Assembly (NCBI GenBank): GCA_013368445.1
Contig: JAACJO010000009.1
Location: 1,736,001-1,800,000 of the forward strand
Length of the DNA: 64,000 bases
Reading direction: 5' to 3'
From: Leucocoprinus leucothites
Lineage: Eukaryota; Basidiomycota; Agaricomycetes; Agaricales; Agaricaceae
Below are positions 1-11,236 of this stretch, in pieces; positions within the stretch are counted from its first letter, which is position 1; each line of letters opens with the position of its first letter. The notes under the pieces were generated by a model. The model was not told where the DNA came from and ran no database searches. It saw nothing but the letters and a program-made list of their open reading frames with translations. The translations under genes and the position numbers were made by a program.

Positions 1-427
1 GTTCCTTGACATCATGGGAGTGTGTTGCTTACATAATGTTCAATACTTTTTCCAATCATGAGTAGTTGTGCAGCATTGCATAACAGGGATTGTCGAGTAC
101 CTTTCACAAACTGGTCATTCTATTACAAACTGGTCCACAGACAACTCCCATTATCTATCATTATCAATCTTTGTGCTTTGGCGAAACATCCTTCTTTATT
201 GATTAACCTCCCACAAACTTGCATTGAGTTTAGGAGTGTTGGTTGTTATTGTTATTAATATTATCTATCATTCACTATCTGACTACATTCCCTTTATTAT
301 TTTTTCATTTACATTTCTGCCTCTTCATCTGGAGCCTACTGTGAGGGGAGTTTCAGTATTGAAGGTATTTCAAAATTTTTGCACCTTTTAATTTCACTTC
401 AAACTGTTTTATAAAACCTTTACATCA
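1..427. other. Left edge, no gene recognised
   Basis: AT-rich sequence with very few CpG dinucleotides. It may hold the 5' untranslated part of the LINE that follows, but no second 5' end exists in the window to compare with, so the boundary of the element cannot be fixed. The short open frame at 58-258 has no recognisable motif and is treated as chance. Confidence 0.4.
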
Positions 428-2538
428 GTGAAAAGGACTCTTGATGATATCATTGCCAAGAATGCAGAATCATCAGAAATTGATAACCAGAGTTGTCAGA
501 CACACACTTTGCAAAGAGCAGGTGTCACAGAACCAGTAGATAACCCAGAAAGGCTGCTTTTGAGAAGAGGAAAGAATAGACAAGTGACTATGTCACCTGT
601 AACCCCACTTCCAAATGCAGTTGAATATTCTATCTACCAAATGCACTTAAATATGCAACTAACTTTTTTAAGCATTGCAATGGTCTGGGCATTCAGCCTG
701 GACAAAAGGACCCTAGGTTTTCCCAAATGGGGGAGCTGATCTTTTGCTTACTAACAGCTATGTTTGAATCAGGCTGGGACTGCATGCCTATCAATAGTGA
801 AAGTGGTCTCATGATTACTGAAATGGTGAGGGAATACTTTAGCCCTCAGGCTGATATCCCCATAACAGATTCTTCCCCCCCTCCAAAGGGTAAGGGCAAG
901 GGAAAGAAGGTACATAAACTCTCTCTGTCTAATATCCCTATCCCTCTATTCCCACCCAGCATTGTTGTTGGGCAAACTTATTCTACAGCTTGCATTGACA
1001 ATGATATCATGAACGTCAACCAAGCCCCTCCCACTGAGGGCATCCTTCCTCCCCCCCAGAATGATGTCTCATCTTCTGATAAGGCATATGATGTCTCATC
1101 TATGCCAGGCTCCTGAAAGGCAAAGAATGACATCATCTTTTCTAAGTCTACCAATCCTATCTGTGTCTCCAAGGCCTCCCCTCCACCTTCCAATCATGTG
1201 ACTCCAAGGAATGGGAATGGTAACTTTGAGTGTTCAGTTGGGTGTCCTTCCTCTGATGGCCAGGCTCAGCCATCAAAACCTAACCCCAAGGGTGCCTCTG
1301 ATATGCCACCCCCCATTCCCCCTCCTGACCATAAGGCATCCACCAAATCTCTTATGGAACATTTCACCAAGAAGAACATGTTGTTTGCTGATGCTACCCA
1401 ATGGGGTGTCTAGCCATCAACTTCCTCCTCCCCCTCTCCTACCATTGACAGGGTTAAGATGTGGGAAATGATCCTCACCTTTCCTGAACTCTCTTATGAC
1501 AAAGTCCTTGCCATATACAAGGCAGGTTTTAGTAGTACCCAATCTCAAGCACCCAAACCTTCAACATCAAGTGCTCAATGTGCTAAACCCAAAATGACCA
1601 CCCATGGCCCTACCTGTTGTCAAGTCCTTATCCCTTTCAAGGGAAACATCATCACAGACTGTATTAAAGACTTCAACAAAGTGGCCAAATTCTGCAATCA
1701 CAGCCTTACTGCTGCCCATTCCAAACTCCATGTTGAGTCCATCCGTGAATCATACAATGGCATATCTATCACCACATCAGGCATTGCTACCCCTAACAAC
1801 CTTAACACCATTAGATCCTGGCTGAAGAAAGCTTGGCAATTGGGAGATGCTATCCCTATTGAGCCTCATCTTCCCCAATCCAAATCCTTCCTCAAAATTG
1901 TCAGCATCCCATACTGGGTAGCCAATTCATCCAACCCTCTCTCCCCTACATTCGTTGAGCAGGCCCTGGGCCAGTCCCCTCTCTTTGAAAATGTCATACT
2001 CACTGCTCACCCTCGTGTCATGAAAGCCTCCCCTAAGTCAGATACTGCCATTGTGTGGTTTGACATTTAGGATTCTCAAAATAGTACTAAGGCCAAGATG
2101 TTGGTCAACTGTACTGTAAATTTTGGTCAGCACATTGGTGCTATTCACACCACCAGTATGCATCCTGGTGTGGTGCAATGCAGGAATTGCTGGCAGTGGG
2201 GTCACTCCACTCATGCATGTCATACCTTTGGCACTCGCTGTCAAATCTGTGGTGGCCCTCATTGTGTTGAGAACCATCACTCCATGGCCTGGTGTTGCAA
2301 GGCCAACCCCAAATCCAATCCCCCTTGTGATGCTACCCCTGACAGTATCCCATGTCCCCACCTCAAGAACTTCAAATGTCTTAACTGTAAAGGTGACCAC
2401 CACACAAATGATACTAAATGCCTATTCTGGAGAAACAGGTTCGACTGCACCTGGCACTCTAACAAAGCTGCTGAGTCACACACTACATGTGCTGTCCATG
2501 ATAATACCAATTGCTCTGGTGGTGGAGTTGCTGTTTAA
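428..2538 (+). pseudogene. LINE copy A ORF1 (Gag-like, zinc-knuckle protein), broken
   Basis: ORF1 proteins of LINEs bind the element RNA. The frame starting with an ATG at 428 shifts near 640 into the frame that continues to 2538. That frame has stops at 1114-1116, 1411-1413 (CAG to TAG type) and 2068-2070 (TGG to TAG type). The C-terminal part (about 2160-2450) carries a CX2CX4HX4C knuckle (CRNC...H...C) followed by two further Cys/His clusters (CQIC and CLNC). The middle section is Pro/Ser-rich. Because the same frame continues through all three stops, these are nonsense mutations in one gene and not several small genes. Cytosine deamination would account for them. Confidence 0.75.
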
Positions 2539-2540
2539 TT

Positions 2541-5188
2541 ATGTCTGGTAAGAACAAAGTTATATCATCCATTCATATCTATTTGCAAAATGTGGGATGC
2601 TCTTATGCCCTTGTTGATACTATTCTTGAGTCCAAGAAACTGGACTTCAACATTATTTTTCTACAGGAACCCTCATGGAATCACATCCATAAGATGCCTT
2701 CTATGACTAACCCTGAAGGGGATGATGTCATAGGTGCTCCTATTCACCCTGAGTGGCTGTGTATGGTTTGCCCTACCAAGTCTAATAATCCCCGACCCCA
2801 CACTTTGACTTATGTTTACAGGTATCTGCTTTGCATGAGGCCTATCCTTTGACAAGATTGGATTAACCATTGTGACATCCAAATTCTTGGACTTTTTAAT
2901 CAGGGTAATTATGTTCATTTCCTCAACATATATTCTGACTCTTCATCTTTGGCTATCACTTTTCTCTCAACAAACTTCATTGATATTCCTAACATTGTAT
3001 ATATGGGTGGCGACTTCAACTGTCACTCTCCAGAGTGGGACCCTCTTGCTTCCCATCTTCCTTGCTCTGCCATAACTCTAATGGAATTAGTGGAAAGCTT
3101 TAATCTCACAAGGTCCACACTGACCATAGCCTCTCCCACTCATTTCTCCTCTATTGAAGGACATGACAATTCAGTTATTGACCTCATGTTTTGTGCTAAC
3201 AATTCCACCCCACACATTATTGATGTGTATTCGAGGCTTCTCTCAGACCACACACCTTTGCTCATTGATCTCCCAATCTGCCCAGATTATAATAACTACA
3301 GAAAATGTGTTCTGCCCAAGGATAGCAATGAAGAGACTGCTTTCATTTCTCAGGTCTCAGAGCATCTGGCGGCTCTTGATTGTTTGAACATTCATTCCAC
3401 TGCCTGTTTGGACATCATTTCTGACTTCATTTCTTGTATATTTAACAATTCATGGAATATGAACTCTAAATCCATATGGATCACTAATTGGTCAAAATAA
3501 TGGTGGACTCTCCATTGTTCTGAGACTTTACTTACCTACAGAAGAACCAAAGACTGGAAAGACTGGTGAACATTCAGGGCGGCTACTCAAGCTGCCAAAC
3601 ATTCTTTCTTTGATGAGCATATACATGAAATTGCTTCAACCAACAAACAACCATGGGACCTAATGGAGTGGGTCAAACAGAGAAAGTTACCAGCTATAGA
3701 GGGAATCCAATATCAAGGACACCCTTGTAATGACCTACCAGACTTATGGAATGCCCTCCATTCATTGTACAACTCTGCATCAGAGAGACCAGTGAGTCCC
3801 CATATCCTAAATGAAATGAAATCCCTTCCTACTCATTCCTGGGCAGACTTCTCTGCTCTTGAATTAACTGAATCCCTATTGTCCTGTACTAACTCCTCAG
3901 TACCTGGACCTGATCACATATCATGGAGACACTTGAAGTCCATAGTCGCTCATGATGACTGCCTCAAGAACATCATCCTCATTGCTAATGCATGTGTACA
4001 CCTATCTCACTGGCCAAGTCATTTCAAAGACTCGGTCTCTATCATCATTCCCAAGCTGAATAAACTGGCCTATGATACCCCTAAAGTGTTTCAACCCATT
4101 GTTCTACTAAACACTCTAGGAAAACTTATCAAGAAGATGATCATGCACCACATACAATTTGAGGTAGTCTCAACTGGAGCTTTCCATCTGAATCAAATGG
4201 GAGGTGTCATCCAACACTCTACTGAGGATGCAGGCATTTTCCTCACTCATGTTATTCAGGCCAGTTAGGCCTAAGGTATGATTACTAGTGTCTGCATGTT
4301 CGATATCACCGAATTTTTCCCCTCTCTAAACCACAACATCCTCACTGATATCTTATGACATCAGGGGTTTGCCCCTGAACTTGTGAAATTTTTCTCTCAC
4401 TACCTCATAAGACAGTCCACACAGTTCATGTGGAATACATTCCTGTCTGATGCCCATGATGCAGATGTTGGTGTAGGGCAAGGTTTGGTTCTATCCCCCA
4501 TTCTTTCAGCACTATATTTAGCACCTCTCATGTTTATGTTTGACCAATGTGCTCATTCACAGTCTATTCCCTCATCCCTCCTGTCTTTTGTTGATGATGG
4601 GCTTTGTATTTCACAAACAAAGAATTACACTGATACTCTCTCTTCCCTTAAAGCAGCATATTCCATCATTAACTCCATATGTACTGATCTTGGATTAGTC
4701 ATTGAACATGACAAATCTGAGGTCTTCCATTTTTCTCGACAACATAATGACTTGAACCCCCCACTTGACCTATCTGATGTTAGCAGTCCTATACTCTCTC
4801 CAAAACCCTTTTGGAGATACCTCGGCTTCTACTTCGATTGTTGACTATCTTTCCAAGAACATGTCCAATACTATTCAACCAAAGCATTGTCGATGGTGAA
4901 AGCCATGAGCATGCTAGGTAACTCTACCCGAGGTCTTCTTCCACTTCAAAAACAACTTCTCTATAGGTCATGTGTCATCCCTGTGGCCACATATGGCTTT
5001 TGACTATGGTACTTTGAGGGCGCTCATAACAAGGCACTTCTCAAGTCCCTCTCTTCCATGCAAAGGCACATGGCTCTTTGGATCACTGGCACCTTTCACA
5101 CTTCTCCTTCTGGTGGTGCTGAGAGCATTGTAGGACTCATTCCTATTCACCTCCATCTTCATAAATTAGCTATTCATTCTTTGTACTG
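2541..5188 (+). pseudogene. LINE copy A ORF2: endonuclease plus reverse transcriptase, broken
   Basis: The product would nick target DNA and copy the element RNA at the nick. An N-terminal endonuclease/exonuclease/phosphatase-type domain is visible, with GGDFN near 3008 and SDHTPL near 3245. Then come RT motif A (FDITEFFPSLNH, about 4300) and motif C (FVDDG, about 4587), whose two aspartates are intact. Downstream, the thumb-like region with FWRYLGFYFD is readable to 5188. Stops or shifts occur near 2850, 3500, 3568, 4266, 4357, 4842 and 5002, so no functional protein can be made. The RNase H domain seen in copy B is missing here. The ATG at 2541 is chosen because it lies 2 nt after the ORF1 stop. 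Confidence 0.8.
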
Positions 5189-5399
5189 AGTTTCCACTTT
5201 TTTATTTTTATTTAAAAAATCAATGAATTTATATAGTGGTGCTTGATCACAGTCCACTTTCAACTAAATAGTACAGACAAACAGTACACTACAGCAAGCC
5301 AGGGTACACAAAGTAGTTGAAGACCACTTAAGACAAAGACTATATATGATTAGTCCAGCAAAATAGAGAAGACTCAAAGGGAGACTATAGAGTGAGGTG

Positions 5400-6380
5400 T
5401 TATACACAGAGATCAGACTCAAAAGAAAAGAGAAGAGAGGAAATAAAGGAGTATAGTTCACCTTCATTTGGTTTGGCAGGCACAGGAGCTTGAAGTGGCA
5501 GTGGATGTGGGTCGTGATTGGTGAAGGTAAAGGCAGCCGGGTTCTTTTTCAAAAACTTGATGAGGAACTTATACTGGGGAAATGCACATTGCACCCATTG
5601 AGTACAAATGGGGTAGAGTGGACAATAGCACAGGATATGATGTCGTGTTTCTAGGCAATGGCCACAATGACAGGACTTGGGTTTGAGGGGGAAGAACCTC
5701 TCATAAAAAGCTCCAGTGGGAGCGTGATTAAGAATAGCCTGAGTCATGCATGTGCATAGATTAGGTGACTCATTGACTAAAGAAAGCCAGGTGCCTCCCT
5801 TGACGTAGGTGGGGGTAAGGAACTTGTGATTCTTTTTTGAAAGAAGGAAACTGTTGCCACAGTACTTCTTCCAGAATGTAGACTCCTAGGATTTCTGACA
5901 GTCATTAGTAGCTTTGCATCACAAGAAGTCAAGAGTGGCACCCATGTGGGGAGAGGAGTGGATGCATGTGGATGTGACATTGTTGTGGACTTTGAGATGC
6001 AGTTTCCAATGCCACTTGGATGGGACATCCCAGAAATCGATGGATCAGGATGGTTTGGCTGAGAGCCAGTCAGATAGAAGTTGGCAAACATGGATAGAGT
6101 GTGACTGATTAGAGTGGATGGATGGATTGACCACCAGCTTGGCAGCTGGAAGACAGTCAGTGATGGGGAATTTTTTCACACTGGAGGGAGATGGCTTTCA
6201 CAATGCCAATGCAAATGGAGTAGAGTTCAGCATCTGTGGAGGATGCCCAGCCACTTGCCTGTTTTGCATAGGACACTTGTCATCCACCACAATATAAATG
6301 TGCTGCCAAAACTGCCTAAAGGGAACCTACAAGTGGGACAGAAGCATCAGTAACAACTGAAATACATGTGCAATCAGAAG
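5400..6380 (-). pseudogene. LINE copy B RNase H and C-terminal Cys/His region, broken
   Basis: Read on the minus strand in two frames, this region contains the pieces of a type I RNase H: VTDAS (first Asp, about 6355), then in another frame a DAELYSI-like segment (Glu, about 6200), then ITDCLPAAKLV (third Asp, about 6150). It is followed by a long poorly conserved stretch and a terminal zinc-binding region with CHCGHCLETRHHILCYCPLY (about 5620-5660). That motif is typical of the end of ORF2 in fungal LINEs with RNase H. A frameshift lies between the first Asp and the Glu. Copy A lacks the whole region. Confidence 0.6.
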
Positions 6381-6701
6381 AAGAAGAGGAAAAAACAGAA
6401 TCAAGAGACAATACATATTTCTACATTTTGTGTTTATCTGATTGATTGCAGGGATGAAAATGAATCAAATCAGAGAAAATATCCATAAGATGAGACCCAG
6501 GCTTGGATTTGGGGGTGAATGGGGAAAAGGAGTCAGAAAGATGAGAAAGAGAACTATCTACATCAATGAGAGGGCCTTTGACTTTAGCTTTTTTGGCTAG
6601 AGTTAGAAGGCAAAGCGATTGAGGATGAGGGGAGGAGTTAAGAGAGGAATGATCAGAAAGGAGGGAACATAGTGCATGATTGGATGGTAAAGTAGATACT
6701 C

Positions 6702-7569
6702 AAAACAAAGGATGAATAGCTAATTTATGAAGATGAAGGTGAATGGGAATAAGTCTAGCAATACTCTCAGCACCACCAGAAGGAGAAGTACAAAATGCAC
6801 CAGTGATATAGAGATCTGTGCACCTTTGCATAGAAGAAAGGGATTTGAGAAGTGCCTTGTTATGAGTGCCCTTGAAGTACCATAGACAAAAGCCATACAT
6901 GGCCACAGGGATGACACATGACCTATAGAGAAGTCATTTTTGGAGGGGAAGGAGGCCTCGGATGGAGTTTCCTAGCATACCCATATCTTTCACTGTAGAT
7001 AATGCTTTAGTAGAGTAATATTGGACATGCTCATGGAATGAGAGTCAACAATCAAAGTAGAAACTGAGGTATCTCCAGAAAGGGTTGGGATATAGGAGGG
7101 GACCACCAACATCAGATAAGTCGAGTGGGGGATTGGAATCATTGTGATGGCATGAGAAGTGAAAGACCGCAGATTTGTCATGTTCAATGACTAAACCAAG
7201 ATCAGTGCATATGGAGTTAATGATGGAATATGCCAACTCAAGGGAAGAAATAGTGTCAGTATAGTTCTTCGCTTGAGATATACAAAGCCTGTCATTAACA
7301 AAAGATAAAAGGGAAGAGGGAATAGATTGTAAGCAAGTGCACTTGTCAAACATGAACATGAGAGGTGCCAAGTAGAACACTGATAAGATGGGGGAAAGGG
7401 CCAAACCTTGCCCTATGCCAATATATGCATTATGGGCATCAGACAAGAATGTGTTCTACATAAATTGTGTAGATCAACCTATAAGGTAATGGGAGAAAAA
7501 CTTTACAAGTTCAGGGGTGAACCCCTGGTATTGCAAGATGTCAGTGAGGATATGATGATTTAGAGAGGG
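6702..7569 (-). pseudogene. LINE copy B reverse transcriptase fragment, catalytic Asp lost
   Basis: This is the C-terminal half of the RT domain. It starts near the LNHHILTDIL segment that follows motif A and runs through motif C to HKLAIHPLF, where a stop occurs. Motif C reads FVNDR, while copy A reads FVDDG, so the first catalytic aspartate is asparagine (GAT to AAT). There is also a stop at the LIG*ST position and another just before MNT. The fragment is non-functional. It is useful mainly as a paralogue for dating copy A. Confidence 0.75.
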
Positions 7570-8124
7570 TGTCAAGATTTGCAAATTACCAGTGCTTACT
7601 AAGCATGTGAAAGTTACGGAGAGGTCGGTCATTGGCTTCAGCATATGTGCTGCACCCTTCCAATATCGCATCAACCAATTTGGTCTATGAGAAAGATGAC
7701 AGGCAGTGCAAATTGGAATTCAACACTGAAGGAACAATCAGATAGAGAATAAGAGTGGAATCTTAGTCAATATTCAGAATGGGTAATACATGAGCTAGTA
7801 GCAACATATTTAAGATAATGCAAAATTGGACAAAATTGCCCAAATAACACATAAATATTGCGAAGCTCACAATGCAATGATAAATAAATAAACAGATAAA
7901 TGAAAGGTAAATAGACAATGACAGACATGACATGACAGAGAACAACAAACATAAATGGAATGGCAGAAACAAATATGAGTGCAAATGAAAAGGGAATAGA
8001 ATGATGAGTGGAAACAGGCTGCAAAATATTTATAGAAATGGAGATAATGAAAAATTGTGGAAATTGGAAATTGAAAGAATAGTTGGAGACTGAATCAGAG
8101 AGGTCACAATTGCAGATTGTGACA
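7570..8124 (-). repeat. Gypsy-A 3' LTR (555 bp)
   Basis: This LTR matches the 5' LTR at 24506-25614 and the solo LTR at 51249-51792 along its whole length. It begins TGTCAAGATTTG and ends GATTGTGACA on the plus strand, giving the usual TG...CA ends. On the left it interrupts LINE copy B. On the right it is followed by the polypurine tract. Confidence 0.9.
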
Positions 8125-8140
8125 GTATTCCCCCTTTAGG
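8125..8140 (-). promoter_or_regulatory. Gypsy-A polypurine tract
   Basis: Read on the minus strand the tract is AAAGGGGGAA followed by TAC, directly against the 3' LTR. This is the expected position and composition of the primer for plus-strand DNA synthesis. Confidence 0.7.
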
Positions 8141-8246
8141 ACTGAGCCCTCAAGGACTTACTAATCCTTGATCTCTTATCAAGATCATCTTGCCTCCTAC
8201 CACCATAGCTCCCCACTCCTCGAAGAAAACCCCTGACCTAAGCACA

Positions 8247-9410
8247 ATGACAAATGACAAACTCATGGCTGAGATTCAACGTCAGAACACCAAACAGGGA
8301 GTGAATGTATGGCCAGCAATGGCTGTGGTGTCAGGAATGACAATGAGTCAACCCAGCAATAGTGCAACAACAAATCCAGCTTCTGCTGTGACACAAAGGA
8401 CCACTAGATTGCAACAGATAGTACGAAGCAATGATGACAATGATGATGAAGAGGAAGAGTCACAGATATCATTGAAGGGTAAGGGGAGAGTGCCAATGAA
8501 GGTATCAATGTCAGGATTGCGGAAAGTAATGGATCATGTATCTGTTCCTGTTGCAATGTTGAGTAGGGCCTTGTCAAGCTTCACTTGGAAGAAGAATGGT
8601 GCCTGTCAGCAGAACCCAACTGATGGGCTACCTTACCAAAAGAGTTATGTGACGTGTTTGCAATGTGTTGCTGGGCAGCAGGAGTGTAAGTTGCAATGTG
8701 GATTAGGGAAATGTATGTATTGTGTACAAGCAAAGAAGGGGTGTTACGATCCACAGGATGATCCAAAAAAGGAGGCCTCTAGTAAAGGAGTGAGCTCATC
8801 ACTGATCAGAGTAACAGCATTGAAAAAGCAAAAAATAACAGTGCCTCCCATGAGTCAACTGTTGCTATCAAGCTCTGGTGATTGGGGATCAAGTTTCACA
8901 CCACCTCCATCCACTCAACTATCATCCTCTTCGCAGTGGAATCTGCCTGAAATCCTGCCCACAGTGGATGATGATACATTTGGAGCGATAGAGATCAGGT
9001 CACCCACAATTATCACTGAACAGGACACTAGGATGGTGGTAAGCTCATTTGCAGATTTGTGAGGCAACATTACTAAAATTGCAATGAAGTCTCCTCAGCC
9101 CCTTCTGCCCCAACTATTGTGGGCTTCTGGTCATCCCCCAAGTCTTTCACAAGAAATTGCATGACTATCATCAGCAGTGGACAACCTGGAGATCACAACA
9201 AGGGAGAATATGCAGGTGCAACTTCAGAATTGGGTTATGTTGCAACAGCAGGTTAGCACATTGGATGAGCAGGTATCAGTATCAAGGGAGACTATGAAGG
9301 TGTTACAGGCATATGGAAGGACACTTGAGAGGCTCGTGGCAATCGAGGAGGTGAAGCTAGTGATGGCACAGGGATTGAAGGATAGTGCAGGATGTGAGTA
9401 TTGGAAATGA
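8247..9410 (+). pseudogene. Antisense Zn(II)2Cys6-like gene inside Gypsy-A, two stops
   Basis: The gene lies between the Gypsy-A chromodomain and 3' LTR, on the strand opposite to gag-pol. One frame runs from an ATG at 8247 to 9410 (about 387 codons) with two TGA codons, at 9060-9062 and about 9165. Both could derive from CGA. An acidic stretch (DDNDDEEEE, about 8430) precedes a cysteine cluster at about 8653-8745 with spacing CX2CX6CX8CX2CX6C, exactly that of the fungal Zn(II)2Cys6 binuclear cluster. After the second stop, 9177-9390 is Gln/Glu/Leu-rich and looks like a coiled coil. The role is unknown. The cluster spacing suggests DNA binding, but there is an extra Cys between the halves and the basic linker is not obvious. 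Confidence 0.6.
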
Positions 9411-9682
9411 GGGAAGGAGGGAGTAGAAAGGAAAGAAGGACTATGAAGATTGTCATTGTTATTGTTGTTGCTTTTAGTGAAGAAATTAGTATACTACTTG
9501 GATGTTTGTTTGTTTGGCATAAATGATTTTTTTGATGGAATGAAATGAGTGTGGGTGTGAAAAGAAGAGGAAATCGAAAATGAGATGTTAAGGGCTGGAA
9601 TATTGACTTGGAATGAAAAGGAATGTTGTGAAGAATATGTGAAAAAATGTCTGTAAAAGATTGAAAATGATAGTGAGTAGTT

Positions 9683-11155
9683 TTAAAGGGAAGTGAGTGG
9701 TCCAGGCTTATCAGGGTACATGCAGTGGAAGTCAGAAACTAGGTCTATGGCATGTTTGAGCTCTGTCGCAGGTAACCACAACTCTACTTTGTCCATATCT
9801 TCATAACCAAGCCATACTACTTTGTAAAGGAGTTTACAAGTATGTTGACATTGATCAATCTTTGAATCAACAATGTGATCAACTTTGTATTCTGGTTCTC
9901 CATCAATCTCCACTGCAGGTGGTGGCGATGCGACATGATTTGGAATGGAGCTGGGAGTGAAAGGTTCAAGCATAGAAACATGGAATACAGGATGAACAGT
10001 GTGCATAGAGTCAGGAAGTCAAAGAGTGAAAGAATGTGAACCTGGTTGGGAAATAATTTCATAGGGTCCAAGGTATTTTTTGGAGAGTTTCTTCAAAGGT
10101 CTTGTTGTGTGGAAGTACTGCACTTTGACAAAGACCTTATCACCAATCTTAAATGTAGGTGCAACAAGATGGCAATCATCAGCATTGGCCTGATAGTGAT
10201 GCTGGGCATGAGCAATTTCTGACTTGAGAGTCAAATGTAGTTTGTCTAAATCCATAGCAAAGTCACAAGCATGAGCTGATGTGAGATCTCTCTCAGGGTG
10301 AACTGTGATATTGGGGTGGTAACCTTTATTAGTGAAGAATGGAGAGATACCAGTGGTAGTGGAAGGAGAATTATTGAAAGCGAACTCAGCTATAGATAAT
10401 AGGTTGGACCAATTACTCTGTTGGTAGTTGCAATAAATGTGTAAGTACTGTTCAAGAGTTTGGTTAGTTTGTTCAGTCTGACTGTCACCTTCAGGATGAT
10501 AACCCGACATGAAGTGTAACTTCATGTCCAAAGCTTCTCCTAGTGATTGGAAAAAGTGCGAAACAAATTCCAAACTGTGATCAGAGGTAACATTAGCAGG
10601 GATGCCATGTTTGGAGAAGACATGAATGATGAAGAGTTTAGTGAGTTCTGTGGAAGTAATGGTATTGTGAGTTGGAATGAAAATTGCTTGTTTGGTGAGC
10701 CTATCCACAATGACCAGAATTGAGTCAAACCCTGAGGACTTTGGGAGTTTTTTGATGAAATCCATAGAAATTGAATCCCAAGGTCGCAATGGTATGGGAA
10801 GTTGCTTGAGAGTTCCATAGGGACAATGGCATTGAGCTTTCAATCTTGAACAGGTAACACAACTTTTGCAGTAATCCTTGACAAAGTCATGGATATTTGG
10901 CCACATATACTCATGGCAAACAAGTTCTAGTGTTTTGTTTTGACCGAAATGGCCAGTGAGTGCATGGTCATGATAGTACTGCAAAATGTGCAAATGAAGA
11001 TTGTTAGTATCAGGAACATAGATTCTACCATTAAGTAACAAGAAACCCTTGGAGTCTTTGGACCAGCAACCCTCTGGATGAGCAAAATGATCAGAAACAG
11101 AATCGTCAGTGGAAATAGCAGAAAGAATGTCTGTGCAAAGTTGCAAAATGTCCAT
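9683..11155 (-). pseudogene. Gypsy-A integrase and chromodomain
   Basis: The HHCC zinc-binding module (HALTGHFG ... CKSCVTC) is near 10860-10980. The catalytic core follows, with the first Asp in MDFIKKLP (about 10760), the second in TSDHSLEF (about 10580) and the Glu in SQTEQTNQ (about 10470). The core is mostly open. After a stop at 10019 the same frame family resumes with HPVFHVSMLEPF and a chromodomain-like segment (YKVVWLGYEDMDKVELW, about 9780-9840). This places the element among chromoviruses, whose integrase tail steers insertion to particular chromatin. Tryptophan and Glu positions suggest the chromodomain is degenerate. Confidence 0.8.
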
Positions 11156-11236
11156 AATAAGACCAGTGTGCAGTGCAGGCTTATAAAGATATGTAGCATG
11201 AATAGAAGTAGAAAATTGTTCATTAGTAAAGACAGG

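Larger units (their letters stand above)
428..5201 (+). mobile_element. Non-LTR retrotransposon (LINE) copy A, 3' truncated
   Basis: The copy has the two-ORF layout of fungal Tad1/I-like LINEs: ORF1 with zinc knuckles, then ORF2 with an AP-type endonuclease and reverse transcriptase. ORF1 ends at 2538 and ORF2 starts at 2541. The copy stops shortly after the residues HKLAIH (about 5188). Copy B continues past that point into an RNase H and a Cys/His C-terminus. At 5202-5222 copy A runs into an A-rich tail that reads on the minus strand and belongs to copy B, so copy B appears to have landed in copy A. Several in-frame stops show copy A is dead. The clade name is an inference from domain content. 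Confidence 0.85.
5202..7569 (-). mobile_element. LINE copy B, 5' part cut off by Gypsy-A
   Basis: This is a second copy of the same LINE family on the opposite strand. Its RT segment is clearly homologous to copy A (shared residues include SLLSFV, KNYTD and LVIEHDKS). The 3' end is an A-rich run on the minus strand at about 5203-5222. The copy breaks at 7569/7570, inside the codons matching the copy A segment after motif A, where the LTR of Gypsy-A begins. The missing 5' half should lie on the far side of Gypsy-A but was not found after 25614. Stops and frameshifts occur throughout. Confidence 0.8.

Noticed and set aside
8247..9410. Reading the antisense cysteine cluster as a Gag zinc knuckle
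   Set aside because: The spacing is not CX2CX4HX4C and contains no His in place. Gypsy-A has its own knuckle in gag on the other strand.
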